Positions 1 to 8,228 are shown, numbered from the stretch's first letter. The stretch: 24,774 nucleotides of DNA from DASSCW01 sp036556325 (GCA_036556325.1 DATBJR010000018.1:1-24774), one strand, 5' to 3'. Notes: a model not told the origin generated them from the letters alone. A program made the numbers and translations.

Positions 1-888
1 GGCCAGCGACGCGGCGCCCAGGACGCGGGCGCCCAGCTCCGCGGTCTCGGCATCGATCCGCTCGACTTCGGCCAGGCCGATGGCGTGGATGCGCTGGGGG
101 TCGAGGTCCGTGGTCGTCTCGCCGCGCACCAGGGCGCGGTACATCTCCGCGCCGCCCGGCAGGTTGCCGATGCCCGCCGCCTCCGGCGGCCGCCCGCGCG
201 GCACCGCCTCGGCTGCCACGAACTCCAGGTAGCGTCGCAGCGCCGGCCGCGCCGCTTCGTCGACGATGCGCTGGAGCTCGCCGGCGAACCGCTGCCACTC
301 GCCGTCGCTCCACCCCTCCCCCGGGCGGTTCCCCAGCGGTGCCAGCAGGCCCTCGTCGCTCGGCGACGCCGCCAGCTCGGCGGTGAGCTGCTGGACGACG
401 TGCTCGGCGGAGGTCCGGATCGGAAAGAGCCCGGCGGCCATGCCGGCCCGGGCGTTCGCCACCAGCTGGTCGAGCGTCGGCGCGATCGCGCGCCAGCGCT
501 CCAGCAGCATCGCTCCGTCGTCCGGCGTGCGCAGCGGCTGATACGAGGCCATGGTCAGGAGCGTCGTCTGCATCCCCCACATCACGTCGACGGTGTAGGC
601 GGTGGCATCCGACCGCTCCCTGGCCAGCGCGGCCTCGACCGTGGCCCGCAGTGCCGACAGGGTCAGCGCCTCCTCGTGGCCGCCGGGGTCCGGCTCCAGG
701 CCATCGGCCTCGCGCAGGATTGCCTCGTACCGGGCGATGCGCGCGTCGCGAGCCGCCGGCGACAGGTCCGGCAGGCGGTCGTCGTAGGCATGCTCGCCGA
801 TGACGGTGGCCTGCAGGGGATCGGCCTCCAGCATCACCTCCCAGGCGCGCCGCGCCAGGTCGTCGACGGCCGAGGTGGCAATGCTCAT
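1..888 (-). CDS. DUF885 family protein, N-terminal part (runs off the window)
   Basis: This is an open frame of 296 codons with no stop before the window edge, so only the N-terminal half is present. It begins with MSIATSAVDDLARRAWEVM. It carries DUF885 hallmarks: an LPDLSPAARDARIARY segment near residue 40 and, near the window edge, a block with GGAEMYRALVRGETTTDLDP followed by IHAIGLAEVERID. DUF885 proteins are mostly uncharacterised and are thought to be zinc metallopeptidases; the HExxPGHH motif would lie beyond the window. The ATG at 888 overlaps the stop of the upstream DUF885 gene by 4 nt (ATGA), so translation is probably coupled. No signal peptide is visible, so it is probably cytoplasmic. 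It is the second of two DUF885 copies side by side. Confidence 0.85.
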   Translation of the reverse strand, partial: MSIATSAVDDLARRAWEVMLEADPLQATVIGEHAYDDRLPDLSPAARDARIARYEAILREADGLEPDPGGHEEALTLSALRATVEAALARERSDATAYTVDVMWGMQTTLLTMASYQPLRTPDDGAMLLERWRAIAPTLDQLVANARAGMAAGLFPIRTSAEHVVQQLTAELAASPSDEGLLAPLGNRPGEGWSDGEWQRFAGELQRIVDEAARPALRRYLEFVAAEAVPRGRPPEAAGIGNLPGGAEMYRALVRGETTTDLDPQRIHAIGLAEVERIDAETAELGARVLGAASLA

Positions 889-2540
889 CGGGCCGCAGTC
901 TCGAGCGAGGCCATCACGGCGCGCTCGGCCAGCGCGATGGGCAGCGTCCCGGCGCCGGTGATCGTGTCGTGGAAGTCGCGCAGGGCCGCCGTGTCGGAGG
1001 CATCGGTCCCGCGGGCTGACAGGTACCGGTTCCGGATGCGCAGGATCTCCAGGCAGCCGGTGAGGTACGACGAGGCCTGGGTGGGCCACGAGCAGTAGCG
1101 CGTGACCTCGGCCCGCGCGGTGGGCTCGGTCAGCGACGAGTTGGCCATCATGAAGGCCACCGCCTCGGCATGGGTCATCTCGCCCAGGTGCAGGCTGGTG
1201 TCGGCCACGATCCGGGCGGCCCGGAAGAGGGTCGCCTCGTAGCGGTACATGACGTGCCGCAGGTCGTCATAAAAGCCGTTCTCCTCCATCATCCGCTCGG
1301 CGTACAGCGCCCAGCCCTCGGCGAAGTAGCTGGTGCCGAACAGCTGCCGCACGTGCGACGGGTTGCCCTTGGCCATGACGAGGTGCCAGTGGTGCCCGGG
1401 GTATGCCTCGTGGACGGCGGTGGTGGGGATGTGCGGGTACGCGTTCGACTCCAGCCGCTTGGCGACCTCCTCCTCGTTCGCCGTATCGGGCGGGAAGGGC
1501 ACGAAGAAGTGGCCGCGCATCGTCTCGGCGAAGCTGGGCGGCGCGACGTAGTACGCCACCGCCAGCACCGGCCGCTGGAACGGGGCCGAGGGCACGACCA
1601 GGCATTCCTCACCCTCGGGGAAGCTGGTCAGCGCTTTCTCCTTGAGGAAGGCGCGGGCGCGCTCGGTCCACTCCTCGTAGCCGCGGCGCATGTGCTCCGG
1701 CGTGGCGGGACGGTCCTTGTTCAGGTCCATCAGCAGCGCGTGCCAGTCGTCCGAGCCGGAGAGCTTGCGCGCGCCATCGCGCAGCAGCCCACTCAGCTCC
1801 TCGATCTGGTGGCGTCCTCGCTCGCGCAGCTCGCGTGCGCCGTACCCCAGCATCTCGGCCTGGCGCAGCACGGTGTCGTAGCGCTCCTCGCCAAAGGTCC
1901 AGTCACCGTGCGCGGCGGGACGCAGCGACTCGAGGAAATCGGCGTAGGCGTCGAACGCGTCGGCAGCCGCGGCTCCGGCGTCGCCCAGCTCGGTGCGGTG
2001 CTCCTCGGCCACGTCGGCCGGCAGCAGGTTGCGCGTGTAGTTGGCGCCGGCATGGGCCTGGTTGATGGCACGGTCCAGCAGGATCTCCGGCACCAGCTCC
2101 GGGCGCAGATTGGCCTGACCGGCAGCCAGGTTGTCTGGCACCTGCCGGAGGCGTGAGACGGCCGACCGGACCAGGTCGGCTTCCGGCCGGAGCCGATGGA
2201 GGAAGAGCTCATGGACGCCTTCCAGGCCGGGATTGAGGTAGGTGTCCGGCTGGCGCTCCCAGACGCGCCACTCGTCGTAGACGGCCTGCTCGGTCAGCGC
2301 GCCCACGATGAGGTCGCGGTCGATTCCCTCGTCGAAGGTGGTCTCCTCGTCGCCGATGGCCGCGAACCGCTCCCGCCACGAGGCGGCGGAGGCCGCGCGG
2401 CGCTCGAAGGCGTCACCGCTCAGGTCGTCGAGGTCGTCGTCGAACTCGGTCAGGCCCATGCCGCTGGAGCGGACCGGATGGGCGGCGTACTGCTCGGCCA
2501 GGAACTGGGGCACGAGGTCTGAGAACGAGGGATCGGGCAC
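885..2540 (-). CDS. DUF885 family putative zinc metallopeptidase
   Basis: This 551-residue protein contains the DUF885 zinc motif HEAYPGHH at residues 377-384 and EGWALYAE at 408-415, which probably supplies the third metal ligand (known of HExxH families, inferred here). The length is normal for the family. The GTG at 2540 is chosen because a GGGAGGAG Shine-Dalgarno ends about 6-8 nt upstream and the family-like sequence starts there. The open frame continues upstream to 3101, but only as antisense to asd. It lies 46 nt after asd and overlaps the next DUF885 gene by 4 nt, so hom, asd and the two DUF885 genes look like one transcription unit. Substrate and role are unknown. A carboxypeptidase or aminoacylase-like activity is possible but cannot be read from the sequence. 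Confidence 0.88.
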   Translation of the reverse strand: MPDPSFSDLVPQFLAEQYAAHPVRSSGMGLTEFDDDLDDLSGDAFERRAASAASWRERFAAIGDEETTFDEGIDRDLIVGALTEQAVYDEWRVWERQPDTYLNPGLEGVHELFLHRLRPEADLVRSAVSRLRQVPDNLAAGQANLRPELVPEILLDRAINQAHAGANYTRNLLPADVAEEHRTELGDAGAAAADAFDAYADFLESLRPAAHGDWTFGEERYDTVLRQAEMLGYGARELRERGRHQIEELSGLLRDGARKLSGSDDWHALLMDLNKDRPATPEHMRRGYEEWTERARAFLKEKALTSFPEGEECLVVPSAPFQRPVLAVAYYVAPPSFAETMRGHFFVPFPPDTANEEEVAKRLESNAYPHIPTTAVHEAYPGHHWHLVMAKGNPSHVRQLFGTSYFAEGWALYAERMMEENGFYDDLRHVMYRYEATLFRAARIVADTSLHLGEMTHAEAVAFMMANSSLTEPTARAEVTRYCSWPTQASSYLTGCLEILRIRNRYLSARGTDASDTAALRDFHDTITGAGTLPIALAERAVMASLETAAR

Positions 2541-2586
2541 GAGGATCTCCTCCCGCGACTTCAGGTGGACCGATGGATGGGCACGA

Positions 2587-3615
2587 TCAGCGGGGCGTCG
2601 GCACCAGGCGTCCGAACCGCTGCGGGTCGGCGCAGGCGGCCACCTGGATCGCGTTGAGCGCCGCGCCCTTGCGAAGGTTATCCGACGACAGGAAGAGGGC
2701 AAGGCCGCGCGGGCGCCCGGGGATGGTCCGCAGGCGGCCGACGAGCACCGGATCACGGCCGGCGGCGTCGAGGGGCATCGGGTGGCGATTAGTGCCGGTG
2801 GCATGGCGGTACTCGATGCCCGGCGCGTCGCGCAGGGCCAGCATGACGTCGCGGAGCGCCACCTCCCGTCGGGTGCGAAGGTGCAGCGCCACCGAGTGGC
2901 CGGTGTGGACCGGGACGCGCACCGCGGTGGCGGCGACGTCCAGGTCGGGCAGCTCCAGAATCTTGCGCAGCTCGGCGGCGATCTTGCGCTCCTCGCCGGA
3001 CCAGCCTTCGTCATCCAGGACGTCGATCTGGGGCACCACGCTGTCGGCGATGCGGCCGTGGAACGGCGAATCCACCGCCTGCTCCGCGCCCCCGGCCGCA
3101 CGCTCCGCCTCGTAGGCGTCCAGGCCCGCGCGGCCGGCGCCGCTCACCGCCTGGTACGACGCCAGGTCGACGGCCTCCAGCCCGGCGAGGTCGTGGATGG
3201 GGGCCAGCGCCACGGCGGTCGCGGCGGTGGTGCAGTTCGGATTGGCCACCACGTTGCCGGTGCGGCGCTCCAGTGCCGCGGCGTTGGCCTCCGGGACCAC
3301 CAGCGGAACCACAGGATCGAGCCGGTAGGCACTCGAGTTATCCACGATCAGCGGCACGGCGCGGCCCGGCCCCTCGACGACCTGCCGCGAGGCGGCGGCA
3401 TCGGTGGCCAGGAAGAGGACGTCCAGCTCGCTGGCGCCGGCAGCGTCGAGCCGCTGGACCGGTACCCGGCCGTCGCCATAGGCGACGTCGCCGACCTCCG
3501 AGCCGAAGGCCCGCAGCGAGCCGGCCGGCAGGCCGGCATCGGCCAGGATGGAGAGGAAGGCGCCACCGACCAGCCCGCGCGCGCCGCCGACGCCGACGAT
3601 GGGCCAGTCGCTCAT
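2587..3615 (-). CDS. asd: aspartate-semialdehyde dehydrogenase
   Basis: This cytoplasmic enzyme reduces aspartyl-4-phosphate with NADPH to aspartate semialdehyde, the branch point to lysine, threonine and methionine. The 342-residue length is typical. The N-terminal dinucleotide loop is VGVGGARGLVG (residues 7-17). The catalytic cysteine is C128 in NPNCTTAA, the active-site glutamine is Q155 in SYQAVSGAG, and R233 and H240 lie in VRVPVHTGHS. A KIAAELRKIL segment near 211-220 matches the family. The ATG at 3615 overlaps the hom stop by 4 nt (ATGA), which fixes the start and implies coupled translation. The open frame extends upstream to 3927 but only as antisense-like sequence inside hom. Confidence 0.93.
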   Translation of the reverse strand: MSDWPIVGVGGARGLVGGAFLSILADAGLPAGSLRAFGSEVGDVAYGDGRVPVQRLDAAGASELDVLFLATDAAASRQVVEGPGRAVPLIVDNSSAYRLDPVVPLVVPEANAAALERRTGNVVANPNCTTAATAVALAPIHDLAGLEAVDLASYQAVSGAGRAGLDAYEAERAAGGAEQAVDSPFHGRIADSVVPQIDVLDDEGWSGEERKIAAELRKILELPDLDVAATAVRVPVHTGHSVALHLRTRREVALRDVMLALRDAPGIEYRHATGTNRHPMPLDAAGRDPVLVGRLRTIPGRPRGLALFLSSDNLRKGAALNAIQVAACADPQRFGRLVPTPR

Positions 3616-4535
3616 GGGGCAAACAGCACTGGCCGCTCGCCGGCCAGCAGCCGCGCCAGGTCCGCGTAGGTGGCGCCGACGCTCACGGGCCCGCCCGCAC
3701 CGGGGCCGGAGATTCGAAACCGCGAACCATCCTGCAGGTGCACCTCCAGCAGGCATTCGATGCCGGATACGGCGGCCATGACGTCGCCCGGCTCGAGCTC
3801 CATGGGCCCTACGCGCATGCCCTCTTCGTCCGCCTCGCCCACCAGCCGGATCGTTTGACCGGAGTCCACGACGACGCCGACGATACCGCGCGTCGACACC
3901 TCGCGCTCGGCGCGCCAGCGCCCCCAAGCCACCGAGGCGAGCACGGCGATCTTCTGCGCGGCGTCCCGGCCGCTCACGTCGAACGTCGGATCCGGTTCGG
4001 CATAGCCGGCGCGCTGGGCCGCGGCCAGGGCATCGTCATAGCTGCGCCCGTCGGCCATGGCGGCAAGGATGAAGGTGGTCGTGGCGTTCAGGAGGCCTCG
4101 CAGCCGCGCCACCCGACCACCGTGGGCCAGGTGCGCCACGGTCTCGATCATGGGCGTGCCGCCGCCCACGCTGGCCGATCCCAGCAGGCCGGCGCCGGTG
4201 CTGCGCGCCAGCGCCGCCAGCTCGCCGCCGTGGTTCGCGAGCAGCGCCTTGTTGCCGGTCACGTACGATCGCCCGCCGGCCAGGGTGGCGCGCGCCCAGG
4301 CCAGTGGCCCCTCGATGCCCCCGGTCAGCTCCACCACCGCGTCCAGGGTCTGGTCCGCGAGCAGATCCGCCACCGGACCGATGTCCATGCCCGACGGCAG
4401 CCCGCGCTCCCGCGCGCGTTCCGGATCGCGCACGGCGACCCGTCGCAGCTCGACGGGCATCGGTCCGCCGGCGATCAGCTCGCCCAGGGCGCTTCCCATG
4501 GTCCCCCAGCCGATCAGCCCGATCCGCAACGGCAT
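3612..4535 (-). CDS. hom: homoserine dehydrogenase (short form, no ACT domain)
   Basis: It reduces aspartate semialdehyde to homoserine, the step after asd, so the two adjacent coupled genes give two consecutive reactions. The Rossmann loop is GLIGWGTMGSALGELI (residues 6-21). GNKALLA (94-100) carries the conserved lysine K96; ASVGGGTP is at 121-128; and DVSGRDAAQK (186-195) matches the substrate-site region. At 307 residues it lacks the C-terminal ACT regulatory domain of longer homologues, so threonine feedback by that domain is not expected. The usual GTTNyIL block reads NATTTFIL (150-157), a deviation. No Shine-Dalgarno precedes the ATG at 4535. A CATACT hexamer 7 nt upstream suggests leaderless expression. 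Confidence 0.87.
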   Translation of the reverse strand: MPLRIGLIGWGTMGSALGELIAGGPMPVELRRVAVRDPERARERGLPSGMDIGPVADLLADQTLDAVVELTGGIEGPLAWARATLAGGRSYVTGNKALLANHGGELAALARSTGAGLLGSASVGGGTPMIETVAHLAHGGRVARLRGLLNATTTFILAAMADGRSYDDALAAAQRAGYAEPDPTFDVSGRDAAQKIAVLASVAWGRWRAEREVSTRGIVGVVVDSGQTIRLVGEADEEGMRVGPMELEPGDVMAAVSGIECLLEVHLQDGSRFRISGPGAGGPVSVGATYADLARLLAGERPVLFAP

Positions 4536-4542
4536 GCGGTGC

Positions 4543-4548
4543 AGTATG
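4543..4548 (-). promoter_or_regulatory. possible -10 element of the hom-asd-DUF885 operon
   Basis: CATACT on the minus strand lies 7 nt before the hom ATG, with no Shine-Dalgarno between them. The position matches several clearer TANNNT elements in this window, but the first base is off consensus and no -35 is evident. Confidence 0.35.
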
Positions 4549-4614
4549 CCCGGGCGAACCCACCGGAGCGTGTGCGGGGCAGGTGCCGAATCGGGCGCTG
4601 TCCCGTCGGACGGC

Positions 4615-4620
4615 TAGACT
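4615..4620 (+). promoter_or_regulatory. -10 element of a leaderless gene (NTF2-like)
   Basis: TAGACT ends 6 nt before the ATG at 4627. With a usual -10 to start distance, transcription would begin at or next to the A of the ATG. There is no Shine-Dalgarno. The same hexamer at the same distance precedes the LLM gene at 10816. Confidence 0.6.
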
Positions 4621-4626
4621 CTCGGC

Positions 4627-4971
4627 ATGGGAGCCACCGAAACGGTCGACCTGTTCATGGAGCTGATCAACGACGACCAGCGCGAGAAGGCCATCAACCT
4701 GCTGGCCGAGAACGCGGTGATGGGCATCTCCGTGCCCGGTTCCGACGAGCGAACCAACCTGCGCGGGCGCGACAAGGTCGGCGGCTGGTTCGTCCGCGCC
4801 GGCGACGGGTTCCGGATGTACACCAACGACAGCCGCAACATGGGCGGCAGCTACATCGCGGACGTCACCGTCATGCGGCCGGGCGCGCCGTCCATGCACG
4901 TGGAGGCCAACTTCCGGGTGGAGGGCGGCGAGATCGTCAGCCTCTTCCTGCAGCCGCTCGGCGGGCGGTAG
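4627..4971 (+). CDS. NTF2/SnoaL-like small protein
   Basis: This 114-residue protein has the layout of the NTF2/SnoaL cone fold: an N-terminal helix (TVDLFMELINDDQREKAINL), a strand pair around residues 32-50, a GRDKVGGWFVRAGDGFRMY stretch, and alternating strands ending in FRVEGGEIVSLFLQPLGGR. Members can be hydrolases, isomerases or ligand binders, and no catalytic residues can be assigned here. It starts divergently from hom and converges on cofE, 9 nt between stops. The start is set by a TAGACT -10 element 6 nt upstream and no alternative Shine-Dalgarno. Probably a monocistronic, leaderless cytoplasmic protein. Confidence 0.75.
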   Translation: MGATETVDLFMELINDDQREKAINLLAENAVMGISVPGSDERTNLRGRDKVGGWFVRAGDGFRMYTNDSRNMGGSYIADVTVMRPGAPSMHVEANFRVEGGEIVSLFLQPLGGR

Positions 4972-4986
4972 CGACTCCCGCTACCG
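4966..4986. terminator. bidirectional hairpin between convergent genes
   Basis: A perfect 8-bp inverted repeat, CGGTAGCG (4966-4973) and CGCTACCG (4979-4986), has a 5-nt loop. The TAG stop of the NTF2-like gene lies in one arm and the TAG stop of cofE, on the other strand, lies in the other arm. There is no U-tract on either side, so the terminator role is inferred from position and symmetry. Confidence 0.5.
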
Positions 4987-5736
4987 GAACAGGTCCTGCG
5001 CGCGGGGCATGACCAGCTCGGCGGCGCCGCGGTCGTCCCGCGCCGCGGCAGCTGCGTAGCCCCGCACGACGACCACCGGTTGCTGCGCCACCTTGCCACC
5101 GGCCAGGTCGGCGGCGGACGCGAGCTCGTCCGCGACTGCGATGACCGTCGATCGCATCTCCCGGCCCTGGGCGTCCAGCTGGCCGCGCAGGTCGGCCAGC
5201 GCCGCCATTCCCGCCACCCCGATCGCGACGTTGACGATGCCCGACCGCCAGGGCCGGCCGAACGAGTCGGAGATGACCACCGCCGGCGACGTGCCGGTCA
5301 GCTCGGTCAAGCGCCCGCGAAGCGCACGCGCCGACGCATCGGGGTCCGCCGGCAGCAGGGTGGCCAGCTCCTCACCGCCGGTGTTCGACAGGTCGACGCC
5401 GGCATTGGCACAGACGAAGCCGTGCCGCGTGCGGGAGATGATCAGCCCGCCATCGGCCCAGCGGACGACCTCGGCGCTCTCGCGCAGGACCAGCTCCACC
5501 TGCCGCGCGTCCTTGCCCCAGCGCTCGGCCCACGCCGTCGCCTCCGGCCGCGGCTCGACGGTCGAGAGGTCGACCACCCGCCCTTCGGCCTTGGAGACGA
5601 CCTTCTGGGTGACCACCAGGACGTCGTCATCGCCCAGGCCGATGCCTCCTGCGGCCAGCCCGTCGGCGATGAGGCTGGCCAGGTCGTCGCCTGGCCGCAC
5701 CTCGGGGATCCCGAGCACGGGGATCAGCGAGATCAT
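4981..5736 (-). CDS. cofE: coenzyme F420-0:L-glutamate ligase
   Basis: It adds L-glutamate residues to F420-0 using GTP, giving the polyglutamated cofactor. The 251-residue protein shows the CofE pattern: N-terminal IPVLGIPEVRPGDDLASLI, VLVVTQKVVSKAEGRVVDL (residues about 40-58), GFVCANAGVDLSN, and the signature SDSFGRPWRSGIVNVAIG. It lacks the C-terminal nitroreductase-like domain of actinobacterial FbiB, an argument for a non-actinobacterial host. The ATG at 5736 overlaps the cofC stop by 4 nt (ATGA), fixing the start and implying coupling. A much longer open frame in this phase runs upstream to 7011, but it is antisense-like sequence across cofC and cofD. Confidence 0.94.
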   Translation of the reverse strand: MISLIPVLGIPEVRPGDDLASLIADGLAAGGIGLGDDDVLVVTQKVVSKAEGRVVDLSTVEPRPEATAWAERWGKDARQVELVLRESAEVVRWADGGLIISRTRHGFVCANAGVDLSNTGGEELATLLPADPDASARALRGRLTELTGTSPAVVISDSFGRPWRSGIVNVAIGVAGMAALADLRGQLDAQGREMRSTVIAVADELASAADLAGGKVAQQPVVVVRGYAAAAARDDRGAAELVMPRAQDLFR

Positions 5737-6329
5737 GCCGCGGAGCCAAGCTCCAGCCAGCGCGCCAGATCCTGCGGCGTGTCCAGGTCGAAGGCGAGCC
5801 CGTCGCGCCGGACGATGGCCGGCTCCACGCCGGCGGCCAGCGCCTCCTCCCGGTGTGCGGCCAGCGAGCCGGCGCCGAATCGGAAGCCGATGATCGCCGG
5901 CGGTCGCAGCGCCAGCCCATTCGTGCCCATCCCCGTCCGGTCCGGCGCGATCGCCACGCCGCGGGGCTCGCCGGCCGCGGCCAGCAGCGCACGGACGTCG
6001 TCGGGCGACAGGTTCGGCAGGTCGCCGTGCAGCACGGCCAGCAGCGCAATCCCGTCGTCGATGGCCGCTGCTCGGGCCTGGTCGAGCCCCTGGTTCAGTC
6101 CCATGCCGCGCTGCACCACCAGCCGCGCCCCCGCCCCCGCGACCAGCGGCTCGAGCTCCGGCGCCGGGGTGATGACGACCACGTCCGCCACCGCATCGCG
6201 TGCCGCGCGCAGCACCGAGGCGAGCAGCCGCTCGGCCAGCACCATCCGCTCGCCGGGGTCCAGGACCGAGGCGAGGCGCGTCTTGGCCGAGGCCAGGCCC
6301 CGATGCGGCACGATGAGGCGCGTGCTCAT
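5733..6329 (-). CDS. cofC: 2-phospho-L-lactate (or phosphoenolpyruvate) guanylyltransferase
   Basis: CofC/FbiD activates phospholactate or PEP with GTP, giving the substrate that CofD joins to the deazaflavin Fo. The 198-residue protein has the small nucleotidyltransferase pattern: N-terminal LIVPHRGLASAKTRLA (5-20), LLAVLHGDLPNLSPDDV (about residues 95-111, the metal-site region), GTNGLALRPP and FRFGAGSLAAH. The C-terminal FDLDTPQDLARWL completes the family pattern. Which three-carbon phosphate is used cannot be told from sequence. It lies 15 nt after cofD yet has its own TATGCT element 6 nt before the ATG, so an internal leaderless promoter is likely. It is translationally coupled to cofE by a 4-nt overlap. 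Confidence 0.9.
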   Translation of the reverse strand: MSTRLIVPHRGLASAKTRLASVLDPGERMVLAERLLASVLRAARDAVADVVVITPAPELEPLVAGAGARLVVQRGMGLNQGLDQARAAAIDDGIALLAVLHGDLPNLSPDDVRALLAAAGEPRGVAIAPDRTGMGTNGLALRPPAIIGFRFGAGSLAAHREEALAAGVEPAIVRRDGLAFDLDTPQDLARWLELGSAA

Positions 6330-6335
6330 CTCCGG

Positions 6336-6341
6336 AGCATA
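6336..6341 (-). promoter_or_regulatory. -10 element of cofC (leaderless)
   Basis: TATGCT on the minus strand ends 6 nt before the cofC ATG and begins 3 nt after the cofD stop codon. The same hexamer at the same spacing precedes cofD. Confidence 0.6.
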
Positions 6342-6344
6342 CGC

Positions 6345-7268
6345 TCAGGCCAGCGCGACGATGCTTTCCGCCAGGCGGGCGCGGTCGGCGTCCGTGCGCA
6401 TGATGGTTGGGAGCACCACGGGCCGCATGCCCAGCTCGGCGATGCGTGGCGCCAGCGCGGCGTCGGCCTCGTCGATCACGAAGGCGTCCAGCAGGCCGCG
6501 GTAGAGCTCCGCTACTCCCCGGGCGGTGGCCTCGTGGCCCAGCGTGGCGAGCATCCGGTCGGCCGGCCCGCGGATCGCCCTGCCCGCCACGATCCCGCTG
6601 ACGCCGATACGCGGCACCGTCGCCTGGCCCAGCGCTTCCCGGTAGCCGGGGATGGCCAGGATGGGGCCGATGCTGACCAGCGGATTCGACGGGCCGATCA
6701 CCATCAGCTCCGCGTCGGCCAGCGCGGCCAGCGCGGCCGGCGACGGACGCGCGACGTCGGCACCTTCGAAGTGCAGGCCACGCACCGCAGCGGCCTGGCG
6801 GTTGTGGACGAAATAGGTCTGGAAGTCGATCGTTCCGGCGTCGGTCTCGATCACCGTTCGCAGCCGATCGTCGGTGGCCGGCAGGATGCGGCTGGGCACC
6901 CGCAGCGCATCGGCCATGGCAGTGATGGCCCTGGTCAGGCCGGCGCCCTCGCGCAGGAGCTCGGAACGATGCAGGTGGGTGGCCAGGTCCGCGTCGCCGA
7001 TGCGGAACCACGTCTCCTCGCCATATCGCTCCAGCATGCCCATGGCCGTGTGCGTATCCCCGGCCACGCCCCAGCCCTGCTCGGCATCGGCCAGGCCGGC
7101 GAGCGTATAGAGGATCGTGTCCAGGTCCGGGCAGACCAGCAGCCCGTGGCGCTCGGTGTCGTCGCCGACGTTGACGATGACGGTCAGGTCGCCCGGCGGC
7201 AGCACCTGCTGCAGGCCGTGGGCGAGCTTCGCTCCGCCGGTGCCGCCGGCCAGGAGCACGGTCCTCAT
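6345..7268 (-). CDS. cofD: LPPG:Fo 2-phospho-L-lactate transferase
   Basis: CofD/FbiA transfers the phospholactyl (or phosphoenolpyruvyl) group to Fo, making F420-0 or its dehydro form. The 307-residue protein begins with the family's LLAGGTGGAKLAHGL (residues 5-19), followed by NVGDDTERHGLLVCPDLDT (34-52), FQTYFVHNRQAAAVRGL, and IGPSNPLVSIGPILAIPGYR. These are strong family matches. Length is normal. The start is supported by a TATGCT element 6 nt upstream and no Shine-Dalgarno. It follows the LLM gene by 21 nt. The Fo synthase genes (cofG/cofH or fbiC) are not in this window, so the ring is made elsewhere in the genome. Confidence 0.94.
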   Translation of the reverse strand: MRTVLLAGGTGGAKLAHGLQQVLPPGDLTVIVNVGDDTERHGLLVCPDLDTILYTLAGLADAEQGWGVAGDTHTAMGMLERYGEETWFRIGDADLATHLHRSELLREGAGLTRAITAMADALRVPSRILPATDDRLRTVIETDAGTIDFQTYFVHNRQAAAVRGLHFEGADVARPSPAALAALADAELMVIGPSNPLVSIGPILAIPGYREALGQATVPRIGVSGIVAGRAIRGPADRMLATLGHEATARGVAELYRGLLDAFVIDEADAALAPRIAELGMRPVVLPTIMRTDADRARLAESIVALA

Positions 7269-7274
7269 CGGCGG

Positions 7275-7280
7275 AGCATA
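7275..7280 (-). promoter_or_regulatory. -10 element of cofD (leaderless)
   Basis: TATGCT on the minus strand, followed by six nucleotides (CCGCCG) and then the cofD ATG. No Shine-Dalgarno or clear -35 is seen. It is identical in sequence and spacing to the cofC element. Confidence 0.6.
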
Positions 7281-7289
7281 GCCAGCGGC

Positions 7290-8228
7290 CTAGGCCTCCA
7301 GCATCGGCTTCACCTCGGTGATCAGCCGTTCAACGGATTCGGCGTCATACGGATGCGGGCAGCCGATGCTGAAATGGCGGAAGCCGATGCCCAGGTACGG
7401 GCGCAGCCGATCCGCCACCTGCTCCGGCGTCCCGATGGGCTGGCCCTCCCAGGTCTTTGCGCCGCCGTTGTGGCGAAAGGTCTCCTCCAGGAGCCGCTGC
7501 GCCTCGGCCGGGTCGTCGCGGATGATCACCACGCCCACCCTGACCGTGCGCTCGATCTCGTCCGGGTTGCGGCCGACGGCTGCGCAATGGCCGCGCAACA
7601 CCTCGTCCTTGTGCTTCACGTTCTCGAAGCCGCCGCCGAAGTTGCACCAGTCCGCGTACTTCGCCACCGTGCGCAGCGTCCGCTTCTCGCCACCGCCACC
7701 GATCAGCAGCGGCAGGTGGGCCTGCACCGGCGGCGGATCGTTGCGCACCGAGCGCATGGCGTAGAACTCGTCGCCGGAGGGCTCCTCCCCGTGGAGCATG
7801 CCGCGCATGATGCGGGCCGCCTCGTCCAGCCAGCGCAGCCGCTCGCCCGGCGAGCCGCCGAACTCGATGCCGAAGGCGCGGTGCTCCCTCTCGAACCACG
7901 CGCCGCCGATGCCCAGGATGGCCCGGCCGGCACTGATGTGGTCGAGGGTGGTGATGGCCTTGGCGACCAGGGCCGGGTTGCGAAAGGTGTTGGCGCCGAC
8001 CATCAGGCCGATCCGGGCCCGCGACGTCGCCTCGGCCCAGGCGGCCATGACGCCGTACGCCTCCAGCATCGGCCCCTCGGGGGAGCCGACGATCGGGTAC
8101 AGGTGGTCCCAGGTGAGGATGTCGTCGTAGCCGAGCTCATCGGCCCGGATCCCGGCGGCCCGCAGGTCGGCCCACGAGGTGTACTGGTTCCAGCACAGCA
8201 GGCCGAGCTGAACGCCGGCCTCACTCAT
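7290..8228 (-). CDS. LLM-class F420-dependent oxidoreductase
   Basis: This is a 312-residue TIM-barrel enzyme of the bacterial luciferase-like superfamily, probably using F420. It has the early strand with DDILTWDHLYPIVG (35-48), then TSRARIGLMVGANTFRNPALVAKAITTLDHISAGRAILGIGGAWFEREHRAFG, the superfamily core. Later LPLLIGGGGEKRTLRTVAKYADWCNF matches the usual phosphate-site loop. Substrate is unknown. The ATG at 8228 sits within the last 8 nt of the PPOX gene, with an AAGG about 9 nt upstream. Lying between a PPOX protein and cofD, it belongs to an F420 gene cluster. Confidence 0.88.
   Translation of the reverse strand: MSEAGVQLGLLCWNQYTSWADLRAAGIRADELGYDDILTWDHLYPIVGSPEGPMLEAYGVMAAWAEATSRARIGLMVGANTFRNPALVAKAITTLDHISAGRAILGIGGAWFEREHRAFGIEFGGSPGERLRWLDEAARIMRGMLHGEEPSGDEFYAMRSVRNDPPPVQAHLPLLIGGGGEKRTLRTVAKYADWCNFGGGFENVKHKDEVLRGHCAAVGRNPDEIERTVRVGVVIIRDDPAEAQRLLEETFRHNGGAKTWEGQPIGTPEQVADRLRPYLGIGFRHFSIGCPHPYDAESVERLITEVKPMLEA

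Noticed and set aside
4981..7011. 676-codon minus-strand frame through cofE, cofC and cofD
   Set aside because: Only the last 251 codons (cofE) look like a protein. The upstream part is low-complexity Gly/Arg/Ala sequence in another phase of cofC and cofD, and a 4-nt ATGA overlap marks the real start.
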